The notes beneath the pieces are model-generated. The model was not told the DNA's origin and did no database searches. It saw only the letters and a program-made list of their open reading frames with translations. Below are positions 1-4,336 of a DNA stretch of 8,382 bases, piece after piece. How positions within the stretch are numbered: the first letter of the stretch is position 1; each line of letters begins with the position of its first letter. The stretch spans positions 1 through 8,382 of the forward strand of contig JAIFWS010000034.1 of assembly GCA_019658985.1 (NCBI GenBank). Direction: 5' to 3'. Source of the stretch: Candidatus Parcubacteria bacterium (GTDB lineage Bacteria; Patescibacteriota; Minisyncoccia; Minisyncoccales; Staskawiczbacteraceae). The position numbers and the translations under genes were made by a program.

Positions 1-155
1 GGAGAGGAAACCATTTGACGAGCGTCAGTATGTCAGCAGAACTCTTGCTGAAAAATGTCTACGGCGAAGTCAATGCAAAACAAAAACAATGCTTAAAAAG
101 CATTGTCTCTGAGGGGAAAAAGATACAGGCTCTAATTAAGAAGTTACAGGACTAA
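1..155 (+). CDS. C-terminal fragment of a HisKA-like (histidine kinase dimerisation) protein lacking an ATPase domain
   Basis: The reading frame is open from the window edge (first full codon at base 3) to a TAA at 153-155, giving about 50 residues. The segment HLTSVSMSAELLL followed by YGEVNAKQKQ and a helical tail ending KKLQD resembles the two-helix HisKA dimerisation/phospho-acceptor domain, where L-T-S-I...AELLL...G-E-L-N...Q is typical. In ordinary sensor kinases a HATPase_c domain of about 110 residues follows; here the stop codon comes directly after the second helix. The expected phospho-accepting His would lie just before the window, so its presence cannot be judged. The gene converges on the response regulator at 152-832, and the two stop codons share 4 bp. 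It could be a degenerate kinase, a phosphotransfer or phosphatase partner, or a sensor remnant. The family assignment is from pattern similarity only. Confidence 0.6.
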   Translation, partial: RGNHLTSVSMSAELLLKNVYGEVNAKQKQCLKSIVSEGKKIQALIKKLQD

Positions 156-832
156 TCCCTGCTATTAAGCTTGTACCCTACTCCGTGCACTGTTTCTATT
201 AGCTTCTGGGTCCGGCCCTTGTCGATTTTATTACGCACTTTGTTTACAAACACATCAACGATATTACTGAACGAATCATAATCAAAATCCCAAATGTTGG
301 CCGTGATATCTTCACGGGACAATACCATATTGGGGTTTCGCATAAAGTATTCCAAGATGCGGAATTCTTTCAAGGTGAATTTTATTTCCCGGTTTCCGCG
401 GGTCACTTTCTGAGTGGCGGGGTTCAACACGATATCAGCGACTTTCAATTCAAACGGCAGGGCCTGTTTCGGCCGGCGGGTAATAGCCCGGATTCTGCCG
501 AGCAATTCTTCAAACTCAAACGGCTTCAACAAATAATCATCAGCACCGGCATTAAACAGCGCGATTTTACTTTCCAGATCCGCATTGGCGGTCAGGATCA
601 AAATCGGCGTTTCGATTTTTAATTGCCGGGTTTTTTTGCAGATTTCAAGGCCGCTTCTACCGGGCAAATTTAAATCCAATACAATAAGATCATAATCCTG
701 ATGGCTGGATTGAACCCTATTCTCGGCTTTCTCGCCGTCGGCCAAATGGTCAACAGCATATCCTTTTGACTTCAAGCCGTCTTGGATTATTTTAGCTAAC
801 TTTGGCTCATCTTCTACAATTAGTATTCTCAT
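152..832 (-). CDS. OmpR/PhoB-family two-component response regulator
   Basis: A 226-residue DNA-binding response regulator of the usual family length. The receiver domain covers about residues 1-118. It shows the acidic pocket E7/D8, the phospho-acceptor D53 in LIVLDLNLPG, the switch threonine T81 in ILILTAN and the conserved K103 in LLKPF. The winged-helix effector domain (about 128-224) shows the FTLKEFRILEYFMRNPN recognition-domain signature and ends in the wing sequence ETVHGVGYKL. Phosphorylation of D53 would be expected to promote dimerisation and promoter binding; the targets are unknown. No complete histidine kinase adjoins it. The only kinase-like sequence is the convergent ATPase-less fragment at the left edge, which overlaps its stop codon. 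The start at 832 gives the canonical MRILIVEDE beginning. There is no Shine-Dalgarno site, and TACAAT lies 7 bases upstream of the ATG. Confidence 0.95.
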   Translation of the reverse strand: MRILIVEDEPKLAKIIQDGLKSKGYAVDHLADGEKAENRVQSSHQDYDLIVLDLNLPGRSGLEICKKTRQLKIETPILILTANADLESKIALFNAGADDYLLKPFEFEELLGRIRAITRRPKQALPFELKVADIVLNPATQKVTRGNREIKFTLKEFRILEYFMRNPNMVLSREDITANIWDFDYDSFSNIVDVFVNKVRNKIDKGRTQKLIETVHGVGYKLNSRD

Positions 833-839
833 GGTTACT

Positions 840-845
840 ATTGTA
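840..845 (-). promoter_or_regulatory. Candidate -10 box of the response regulator gene (leaderless)
   Basis: TACAAT on the minus strand matches the -10 consensus at 5 of 6 positions and ends 7 bases before the ATG. Transcription would therefore start at or next to the start codon. No convincing -35 hexamer is visible at 16-18 bp spacing. The same hexamer at the same distance is found in front of dnaX. Confidence 0.4.
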
Positions 846-877
846 ATATTAATTCATTAAGATTTGATTAAAATGAG

Positions 878-979
878 CTACAACCCAAAAGTAGCGGGCT
901 TGCCAAATAGCCAATACCCGACCGCGATGATCAAAAGAACAAGAATAATACTCAGAAAAGTTTTCAATGTTTGGTTCAT
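878..979 (-). CDS. Possible 33-residue single-pass membrane peptide
   Basis: An ATG at 979-977 opens a 33-codon frame ending in TAG (880-878). The product starts MNQTLKTF, runs through a hydrophobic stretch (about residues 9-25, LSIILVLLIIAVGYWLF) and ends GKPATFGL. This is the layout of a small single-span membrane protein with a short polar tail on each side. It lies 45 bp upstream of the response regulator on the same strand, so the two may be co-transcribed. A TATAAA ends 7 bases before the ATG, and a fuller promoter lies further upstream (1029-1057). There is no Shine-Dalgarno site. It matches no family I recognise. The frame is short enough to occur by chance in AT-rich DNA, but the clean membrane-span composition and placement favour a real gene. 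Confidence 0.45.
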   Translation of the reverse strand: MNQTLKTFLSIILVLLIIAVGYWLFGKPATFGL

Positions 980-1028
980 TTTATTTTTTATAGATTAGTA
1001 CAAACCTTTAGAAATGAATTATGGATTA

Positions 1029-1057
1029 TTTATACTACGCCCTCTTTTATTTTTCAA
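1029..1057 (-). promoter_or_regulatory. Promoter upstream of the small membrane peptide and response regulator
   Basis: On the minus strand TTGAAA (1057-1052), a 17-bp spacer and TATAAA (1034-1029) match sigma70-type -35 and -10 boxes, at 4-5 of 6 positions each. It lies just after the terminator of the LUD gene and would give a leader of roughly 40 bases before the peptide ATG. It could serve both the peptide and the regulator. A competing start for the peptide is the TATAAA at 992-987. Confidence 0.5.
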
Positions 1058-1060
1058 TCA

Positions 1061-1087
1061 AAAAAGCCGCCCTACGGGCGGCTTTTT
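1061..1087 (-). terminator. Intrinsic terminator after the LUD gene
   Basis: GCCGCCC (1066-1072), a TAC loop and GGGCGGC (1076-1082) form a perfect 7-bp GC stem. Flanking A5/T5 runs extend it to 12 bp and provide a U-tract on either strand. It starts about 7 bp past the LUD stop codon, so its main role is to end that minus-strand transcript, although it could work in both directions. Confidence 0.9.
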
Positions 1088-1093
1088 CCTTTT

Positions 1094-1711
1094 TTAAAAA
1101 CCTAATTTTTCATTGACGAAGATGACGGTAACATTCCTTCCCATCCAAGACTGCTCTTTTTCAACAATCAACAGTTTAGAAATATTACTGCCGGCTGCGC
1201 CCGTGGATTTCATTCGCTGATCCTCTAAGGGAAATACATATTCTTTAAGACGCTTTAATGCCTCATCCAGCGTCGGCACTATTTTTTGCGCCCCTACCAC
1301 AAAGATTAAATTTGGCGAAGTATAAACAATGTGCGGCAACTGGCTGCCCGAATTAGAGGCAATAACAAACTCACCCGTCCGCGCCATTCCGTGGACGCTG
1401 CCGAGATAATAATCTGAAAGCACTGCTTGTTTTCTCAATGCCGCCTGTTTTACCGGATCCTCCTCGGCCAAAATCCCATCGTGCAAGTTATTCCATCCAT
1501 GCTGGCCCGCTTTCAGATAATCCACAAAACCGATCTGCTGTAAAGTTTGCGAAGACCCGTTCATCAAGGACGCTCCCTGGGGAATCATCTCTTTTATTTT
1601 TTCCAGCACCTCTTCTTTATTCTCCACCAAAACAGCTTTCACGCCGCGATCGGCAAGCGCGGCTATTGTTTGATCAATGACTTCTTTTGCTGGTAATGTA
1701 TCGTATTCCAT
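1094..1711 (-). CDS. LUD-domain protein (LutC/YkgG-like)
   Basis: The 205-residue product matches a stand-alone LUD domain, the fold found in LutB/LutC lactate-utilisation proteins. Visible family features are an N-terminal helix-strand unit (AALADRGVKAVLVEN, 17-31), MNGSSQTLQQIG (50-61), the central block YYLGSVHGMARTGEFVIAS (101-119) with its AxTG-like turn, and VVGAQKIVPTLDEALKR (138-154). No lutA or lutB neighbour is present and no iron-sulphur cysteine motif is seen, so lactate oxidation should not be assumed. Solo LUD proteins are common but poorly characterised. The gene lies downstream of the tRNA-Gln terminator and has its own terminator, so it is probably monocistronic. There is no Shine-Dalgarno site, and a TATTAT ends 8 bases before the ATG. 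Confidence 0.85.
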   Translation of the reverse strand: MEYDTLPAKEVIDQTIAALADRGVKAVLVENKEEVLEKIKEMIPQGASLMNGSSQTLQQIGFVDYLKAGQHGWNNLHDGILAEEDPVKQAALRKQAVLSDYYLGSVHGMARTGEFVIASNSGSQLPHIVYTSPNLIFVVGAQKIVPTLDEALKRLKEYVFPLEDQRMKSTGAAGSNISKLLIVEKEQSWMGRNVTVIFVNEKLGF

Positions 1712-1719
1712 ATGGATTT

Positions 1720-1725
1720 ATAATA
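1720..1725 (-). promoter_or_regulatory. Candidate -10 box of the LUD gene (leaderless)
   Basis: TATTAT on the minus strand ends 8 bases before the ATG; an overlapping TATAAA (1722-1717) ends 5 bases before it. The surrounding DNA is very AT-rich and no clear -35 box is seen, so the exact hexamer is uncertain. The preceding terminator at 1757-1781 means the LUD gene needs a promoter in this short gap. Confidence 0.35.
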
Positions 1726-1756
1726 TAAGGTATTATCTTAAAATATCGTTAATTAT

Positions 1757-1781
1757 AAAAACCACCTTGAGGTGGGTTTTT
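1757..1781 (-). terminator. Intrinsic terminator of the tRNA-Gln transcript
   Basis: On the minus strand CCACC, a TCAA loop and GGTGG form a short stem. A flanking A-run and T-run lengthen it, with one bulged base, and leave a TTTTT tail. It begins about 9 bp past the tRNA discriminator base. The symmetry of the flanking runs makes it potentially active in both directions. Confidence 0.75.
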
Positions 1782-1789
1782 ATTACCTG

Positions 1790-1860
1790 TTCCGGGACCA
1801 GGATTCGAACCTGGGTACTGAGTTCCAAAGACTCATGTCCTACCGCTAGACGATCCCGGA
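1790..1860 (-). tRNA. tRNA-Gln (anticodon UUG)
   Basis: A complete cloverleaf can be drawn on the minus strand. The acceptor stem pairs TCCGGGA (1860-1854) with TCCCGGA (1797-1791). The D stem is GTC/GAC around AGCGGTAG. The anticodon stem TGAGT/ACTCA closes the loop CTTTGGA, which places anticodon TTG at positions 34-36. The T arm is CCAGG/CCTGG around TTCGAAT. The U1-A72 pair is a glutamine tRNA feature. The 3' CCA is not encoded (ACA follows), so a CCA-adding enzyme is needed. It has its own promoter and terminator. Confidence 0.96.
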
Positions 1861-1878
1861 ATAAGCTCAATATAGTGA

Positions 1879-1907
1879 ATTTTACGACTATTTTTGCGTT
1901 ATGTCAA
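1879..1907 (-). promoter_or_regulatory. Strong promoter of tRNA-Gln, overlapping the end of dnaX
   Basis: On the minus strand a perfect -35 TTGACA (1907-1902), a 17-bp spacer and -10 TAAAAT (1884-1879) precede the tRNA 5' end by 18 bp. This leaves room for a short 5' leader removed by RNase P. The -35 box and most of the spacer lie within the last codons of dnaX, and the -10 box lies just past its stop codon. Confidence 0.85.
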
Positions 1908-3009
1908 TTATGGCCAATTCCAAAGGAAGCTGCAAAATAATGGCATATTTCATCTTATTTTCCGCTTCAATAAACAATTCGAGCCATTGCTGGATCTCCT
2001 TTTCCGGTAATTTTTCCATCTGGGCTTTCATGGCGGTAATTTCTTCTTTCGATAACCCGGAATTGATCACCGGCGCGAAATCCGGACTAATTTTCAGAAG
2101 CATCATCTGGCGGACATAAAACACCAGTGTCTTGGTAAATTCCACCAAATCAATTCCCCCATCTGCCAATTCATTCAAAAACACGACGGCTTCTTTGGCA
2201 TTTTTTTGCAACAATAAATCCACGAACTTTGAAATTTTTCCCACTTCAACGATTCCCAACAGTTCTTCTATTTGTTTTGTAGAGATGGTGGCCTTTCCGG
2301 AAAATTGCATGCATTTATCCAGCAACGATTCCGCGTCCCTGAATGATCCGCGGGCATTTAACGCAATAAGCGCCAGGCCCCCGTCCTCGAATTTCACTTC
2401 TTCTTTCTTGGCGATAAATTCCAGTTTTTCTATAAGCTGCGGAACGTGCAGGCGTTTAAAATCGAACCGCTGAGTCCGGGAAATAATCGTGGGAAGCATT
2501 TTGTGGGCCTCAGTAGTTGCTAAAATAAAGATGGCATGAGCCGGTGGCTCTTCCAGGGTCTTCAATAACGCATTCGAAGCGGACTTGGAAAGCTGGTGGC
2601 ATTCGTCAATAATAAAAATCTTGTATTTTGATTTTACCGGTGCGAATTTCAATCCATCAATCAATTCGCGGACTTCATCCACTCCTGTGTGGCTGGCCGC
2701 GTCGATTTCGATTAAATCCATTGATTTTTGGGCGGCGATTTCCAAACAGGAATCACATTGGTTGCATGGCCTATTAAAATCCTTGTCTCGCTTCGCGAGA
2801 TCTGGCGAAGCCAGACAATTTACCGCCTTGGCGAAAATCCGGGCAATGGTCGTCTTGCCCGACCCGCGCGGACCGGAAAATAAATAGGCATGTGAAACAG
2901 AACCTGAGGCCAGCGAATTTTTCAACGTCTGGACAATATGTTCCTGCCCCATCACCTCCGAGAAATCTCCAGGCCGGTATTTTCGATATAATGCGATATT
3001 ATTTTCCAT
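1888..3009 (-). CDS. dnaX: DNA polymerase III subunit gamma (short DnaX)
   Basis: This is the AAA+ ATPase of the clamp loader, which opens the beta clamp and loads it onto primed DNA. Visible motifs are Walker A GPRGSGKT (46-53), the zinc cysteines C65, C82, C85 and C88, Walker B region IFIIDECHQLS (131-141), sensor 1 LATT (163-166), the arginine-finger motif SRTQRFDF (177-184; usually SRC) and sensor 2 GSFRDAESLLDK (221-232). It is 373 residues long and ends after the collar domain, so the tau extension that contacts polymerase and helicase is missing. C65 and C82 are separated by 16 residues, against about 8 in E. coli DnaX. The extra stretch coincides with a 36-bp palindrome. The start gives the usual ALYRKYRP N-terminus. 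A TACAAT lies 7 bases upstream, and there is no Shine-Dalgarno site. The gene is transcribed alone, without the ybaB and recR neighbours common elsewhere. Confidence 0.97.
   Translation of the reverse strand: MENNIALYRKYRPGDFSEVMGQEHIVQTLKNSLASGSVSHAYLFSGPRGSGKTTIARIFAKAVNCLASPDLAKRDKDFNRPCNQCDSCLEIAAQKSMDLIEIDAASHTGVDEVRELIDGLKFAPVKSKYKIFIIDECHQLSKSASNALLKTLEEPPAHAIFILATTEAHKMLPTIISRTQRFDFKRLHVPQLIEKLEFIAKKEEVKFEDGGLALIALNARGSFRDAESLLDKCMQFSGKATISTKQIEELLGIVEVGKISKFVDLLLQKNAKEAVVFLNELADGGIDLVEFTKTLVFYVRQMMLLKISPDFAPVINSGLSKEEITAMKAQMEKLPEKEIQQWLELFIEAENKMKYAIILQLPLELAIIDITQK
2783..2818. repeat. 36-bp double-hairpin palindromic element inside dnaX, in frame
   Basis: Two perfect 15-base hairpins lie side by side: TCTCGC-TTC-GCGAGA (2786-2800) and TCTGGC-GAA-GCCAGA (2801-2815). 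They are flanked by TTG and CAA, so the whole 36 bp is also a palindrome around AGATCT apart from two mismatched position pairs. The length is a multiple of three, and dnaX reads through it as roughly CLASPDLAKRDK between the first and second zinc cysteines. The local GC content and symmetry differ from the flanking dnaX sequence. No second copy was found in this window. The nested symmetry and in-frame position suggest a small palindromic mobile repeat; that origin is inferred. Confidence 0.75.
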
Positions 3010-3016
3010 GACGTTT

Positions 3017-3045
3017 ATTGTACTTTTTTAGCCTGACTTCAACAA
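3017..3045 (-). promoter_or_regulatory. dnaX promoter, probably leaderless
   Basis: On the minus strand TTGTTG (3045-3040), a 17-bp spacer and TACAAT (3022-3017) are followed after only 7 bases by the dnaX ATG. The -10 box matches consensus at 5 of 6 positions. Its -35 box lies 2 bp from the -35 box of the divergent promoter for the gene at 3149, so the two may compete for polymerase. Confidence 0.65.
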
Positions 3046-3047
3046 CC

Positions 3048-3075
3048 TTGACATATTAGAGATAAATGATAATAA
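3048..3075 (+). promoter_or_regulatory. Promoter of the GC-rich orphan gene at 3149
   Basis: A perfect -35 TTGACA (3048-3053) is followed after 16 bp by TAATAA (3070-3075), preceded by TGA, which resembles an extended -10. The expected transcript begins near 3082 and carries a leader of about 67 bases. The -10 choice is less certain because the region is rich in A and T. Confidence 0.55.
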
Positions 3076-3087
3076 ATACTTACTGCG

Positions 3088-3124
3088 ATTCCCTAATCTT
3101 GTCCTTGCCAAGGACTGGGGGAAT
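3088..3124 (+). promoter_or_regulatory. Folded 5' leader of the orphan gene at 3149
   Basis: Inside the predicted leader, GTCCTT (3101-3106), loop GCC and AAGGAC (3110-3115) make a 6-bp hairpin. It is nested in an outer 6-bp pairing of ATTCCC (3088-3093) with GGGAAT (3119-3124). The fold ends 12 bases before the Shine-Dalgarno site and leaves that site free. It has no U-tract, so it is not a terminator. It matches no riboswitch I recognise. Confidence 0.45.
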
Positions 3125-3136
3125 TAAAGGCACGCC

Positions 3137-3141
3137 AGGAG
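3137..3141 (+). promoter_or_regulatory. Shine-Dalgarno site fixing the start at 3149
   Basis: AGGAG is spaced 7 bases from the ATG, the textbook arrangement. It selects 3149 over other ATGs and stands out because the neighbouring housekeeping genes have no such site. Confidence 0.75.
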
Positions 3142-3148
3142 CAATACC

Positions 3149-3631
3149 ATGCCAACCGCGGCAGAATGGAAGATCTGGAACCAACGGCCGCAAGCCAAGA
3201 TACTGGACATCAGGACGACTTCTGAAGTCGTGGTCCGGTGCCCCGAAGAGTTCGGAGCCTGCCTGTGTTTCCTGCCCACCGAGGCGAACGGGGAATTCGA
3301 AATCTCCCTCAAGCTGGCCAACGTGGGATCCAGGGATGAGGAAGTAGTACTCCTGATGCCCAACCGGCTACCCAAGTCAATCCGGCCGAAAGAGCTGGCC
3401 GTCAGTGTCGAACTCCTGATGCGCGACTACGCCGGAATCCGGGTGGAACTGGCCTGCGGCTACTTCATCGCGGCGTACCTGGCCGCCAAGAAGGAAACCA
3501 CCATTCTCTTCGTGGAACGGCAAGGCAGCCAGATCCAGTTCCACCTCCACATCGACGACGACTTCGTCACCACCGCCCGGATGGATCTCAATCGGCTCCG
3601 GGACTTCTTCAGGCTCGCGGAGAAACGATGA
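3149..3631 (+). CDS. Orphan GC-rich protein of unknown function (160 residues)
   Basis: I do not recognise a family. The 160-residue product has no signal peptide. It looks like a soluble alpha/beta protein: N-terminal strands around ILDIRTTSEVVVRC and GEFEISLKLANV, an amphipathic middle (ELAVSVELLMRDYAGIRVEL), a hydrophobic helix ACGYFIAAYLAAK (112-124), then strands TTILFVERQG and IQFHLHIDDDF and a basic helical tail ending RLAEKR. Two 60-base lines of the gene (3181-3300) are 58% and 63% GC, against about 43-47% in lines sampled from cysS and dnaB. The gene is a self-contained unit with its own TTGACA promoter, folded leader, Shine-Dalgarno site and terminator. Together these suggest acquisition or a distinct gene class. 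The overlapping minus-strand frame (3124-3375) lacks such signals. Confidence 0.8.
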   Translation: MPTAAEWKIWNQRPQAKILDIRTTSEVVVRCPEEFGACLCFLPTEANGEFEISLKLANVGSRDEEVVLLMPNRLPKSIRPKELAVSVELLMRDYAGIRVELACGYFIAAYLAAKKETTILFVERQGSQIQFHLHIDDDFVTTARMDLNRLRDFFRLAEKR

Positions 3632-3650
3632 GCCGAAACCACCCCACCAG

Positions 3651-3690
3651 GCCGCGCGACTCTTCTGCCGCGCGGCTCTTTTTATTTTTT
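3651..3690 (+). terminator. Intrinsic terminator of the orphan gene at 3149
   Basis: GCCGCGCG (3651-3658) pairs perfectly with CGCGCGGC (3669-3676) around a 10-base loop. A tract of TCTTTTTATTTTTT follows. The U-tract runs into the 3' end of the convergent GtrA-like gene, whose stop codon is at 3682-3684. The reverse strand lacks a U-tract after the stem, so it serves the plus strand only. Confidence 0.9.
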
Positions 3691-4254
3691 AAACACTAAT
3701 AACTTATATCCCAGGAAATTCCACACCGCTGCCGCGACGGCAGCCAGGATAACGCTTGTCTTGACCCAAATTGACGGCGGAACGGCAAACTGCGGGCCTA
3801 ATATCTTTGTCGAATAATAAAACACCGCTAAATCGATCGAGAGTCCGATAACCGTAATAGCCAGAAACTGCACCATCTCTTTTTTAATACCCTCGTTGCC
3901 ATGCCGCTCAAAAGCCCAGTGTTTATTGCCGATATACTTTAATGAGGTGGAAATCACGAATGAAATGCTTTTTGCAAGCAATATATTCCGGAGGGCCAAG
4001 GCGAGCAGTACTTCGAACATTTTTAAATCAACGACGGTGGCCAGCCCCCCGATCATTACATGCTTGCCGGCCTGAAAAGCGAGGATGGCTTTTTTACCGA
4101 TCAGGTACATGGCGAACAGGAAAACAACAGAAAGAATCGGGAATAGAAGATATGCCAGGATTGTCAGATATAATGGCAGCTTTAAAATATCACCCAATAA
4201 AAAAACAACCGTTTCGGTGCATAGGATGGCCAAGATAATATCAATAATCTTCAT
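3682..4254 (-). CDS. GtrA-like polytopic membrane protein
   Basis: A 190-residue protein with about six predicted membrane spans (near residues 4-23, 28-52, 63-87, 91-108, 128-149 and 163-183). Residues 60-189 look like a GtrA domain: GGLATVVDLKMFEVLLAL, then SLKYIGNKHWAFERHG between the second and third domain helices, then a last helix ending in WNFLGYKLLVFKK. GtrA-family proteins are thought to move lipid-linked sugars or similar polyprenyl-phosphate intermediates across the membrane for cell-surface glycosylation; the substrate here is unknown. The N-terminal 60 residues add a two-span hairpin not part of the core domain. The gene diverges from cysS across an 82-bp gap holding both promoters. 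There is no Shine-Dalgarno site, and its putative transcript start lies only a few bases upstream of the ATG. Confidence 0.85.
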   Translation of the reverse strand: MKIIDIILAILCTETVVFLLGDILKLPLYLTILAYLLFPILSVVFLFAMYLIGKKAILAFQAGKHVMIGGLATVVDLKMFEVLLALALRNILLAKSISFVISTSLKYIGNKHWAFERHGNEGIKKEMVQFLAITVIGLSIDLAVFYYSTKILGPQFAVPPSIWVKTSVILAAVAAAVWNFLGYKLLVFKK

Positions 4255-4266
4255 GTCTTCATTACC

Positions 4267-4295
4267 AGAATATCATGGAATGTCCTTCTAGTCTA
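4267..4295 (-). promoter_or_regulatory. Candidate promoter of the GtrA-like gene
   Basis: On the minus strand TAGACT (4295-4290), a 17-bp spacer ending in TGA and TATTCT (4272-4267) resemble a weak -35 and an extended -10 box. The -10 box ends 12 bases before the ATG, giving a leader of only about 5 bases. Confidence 0.45.
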
Positions 4296-4299
4296 ATAA

Positions 4300-4328
4300 T
4301 TGCGGAAAAAGCCCCTTTTTGCTATAAT
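4300..4328 (+). promoter_or_regulatory. cysS promoter with extended -10, probably leaderless
   Basis: TTGCGG (4300-4305), a 17-bp spacer and a perfect TATAAT (4323-4328) preceded by TGC form an extended -10 promoter. The ATG begins 8 bases past the -10 box, so the mRNA should start at or within a base or two of the start codon. The spacer itself is an inverted repeat, AAAAAG-CCC-CTTTTT (4306-4320). Confidence 0.8.
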
Positions 4329-4336
4329 ATTTAATT

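Noticed and set aside
1438..1680. Plus-strand open frame of 80 codons opposite the LUD gene
   Set aside because: It is antisense to a clear LUD domain, has low-complexity Pro/Arg/Ser-rich translation and no start signals.
1677..1940. Plus-strand open frame of 87 codons
   Set aside because: It runs antisense through the tRNA-Gln gene and the end of dnaX, so it cannot be a credible coding region.
2783..2818. Reading the dnaX palindrome as a transcription terminator or CRISPR repeat
   Set aside because: No U-tract follows either hairpin, it is inside an intact essential gene, and there is only one copy with no spacers.
3124..3375. Minus-strand frame overlapping the orphan gene at 3149
   Set aside because: The plus strand has a promoter, an AGGAG site at good spacing and a terminator after the stop; the minus frame has none of these and is Ser/Arg-rich shadow sequence.
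3149..3631. Alternative genetic code with TGA recoded (as in some CPR lineages)
   Set aside because: The orphan gene ends at TGA just before a strong terminator, and the conserved genes contain no internal TGA, so the standard code fits.
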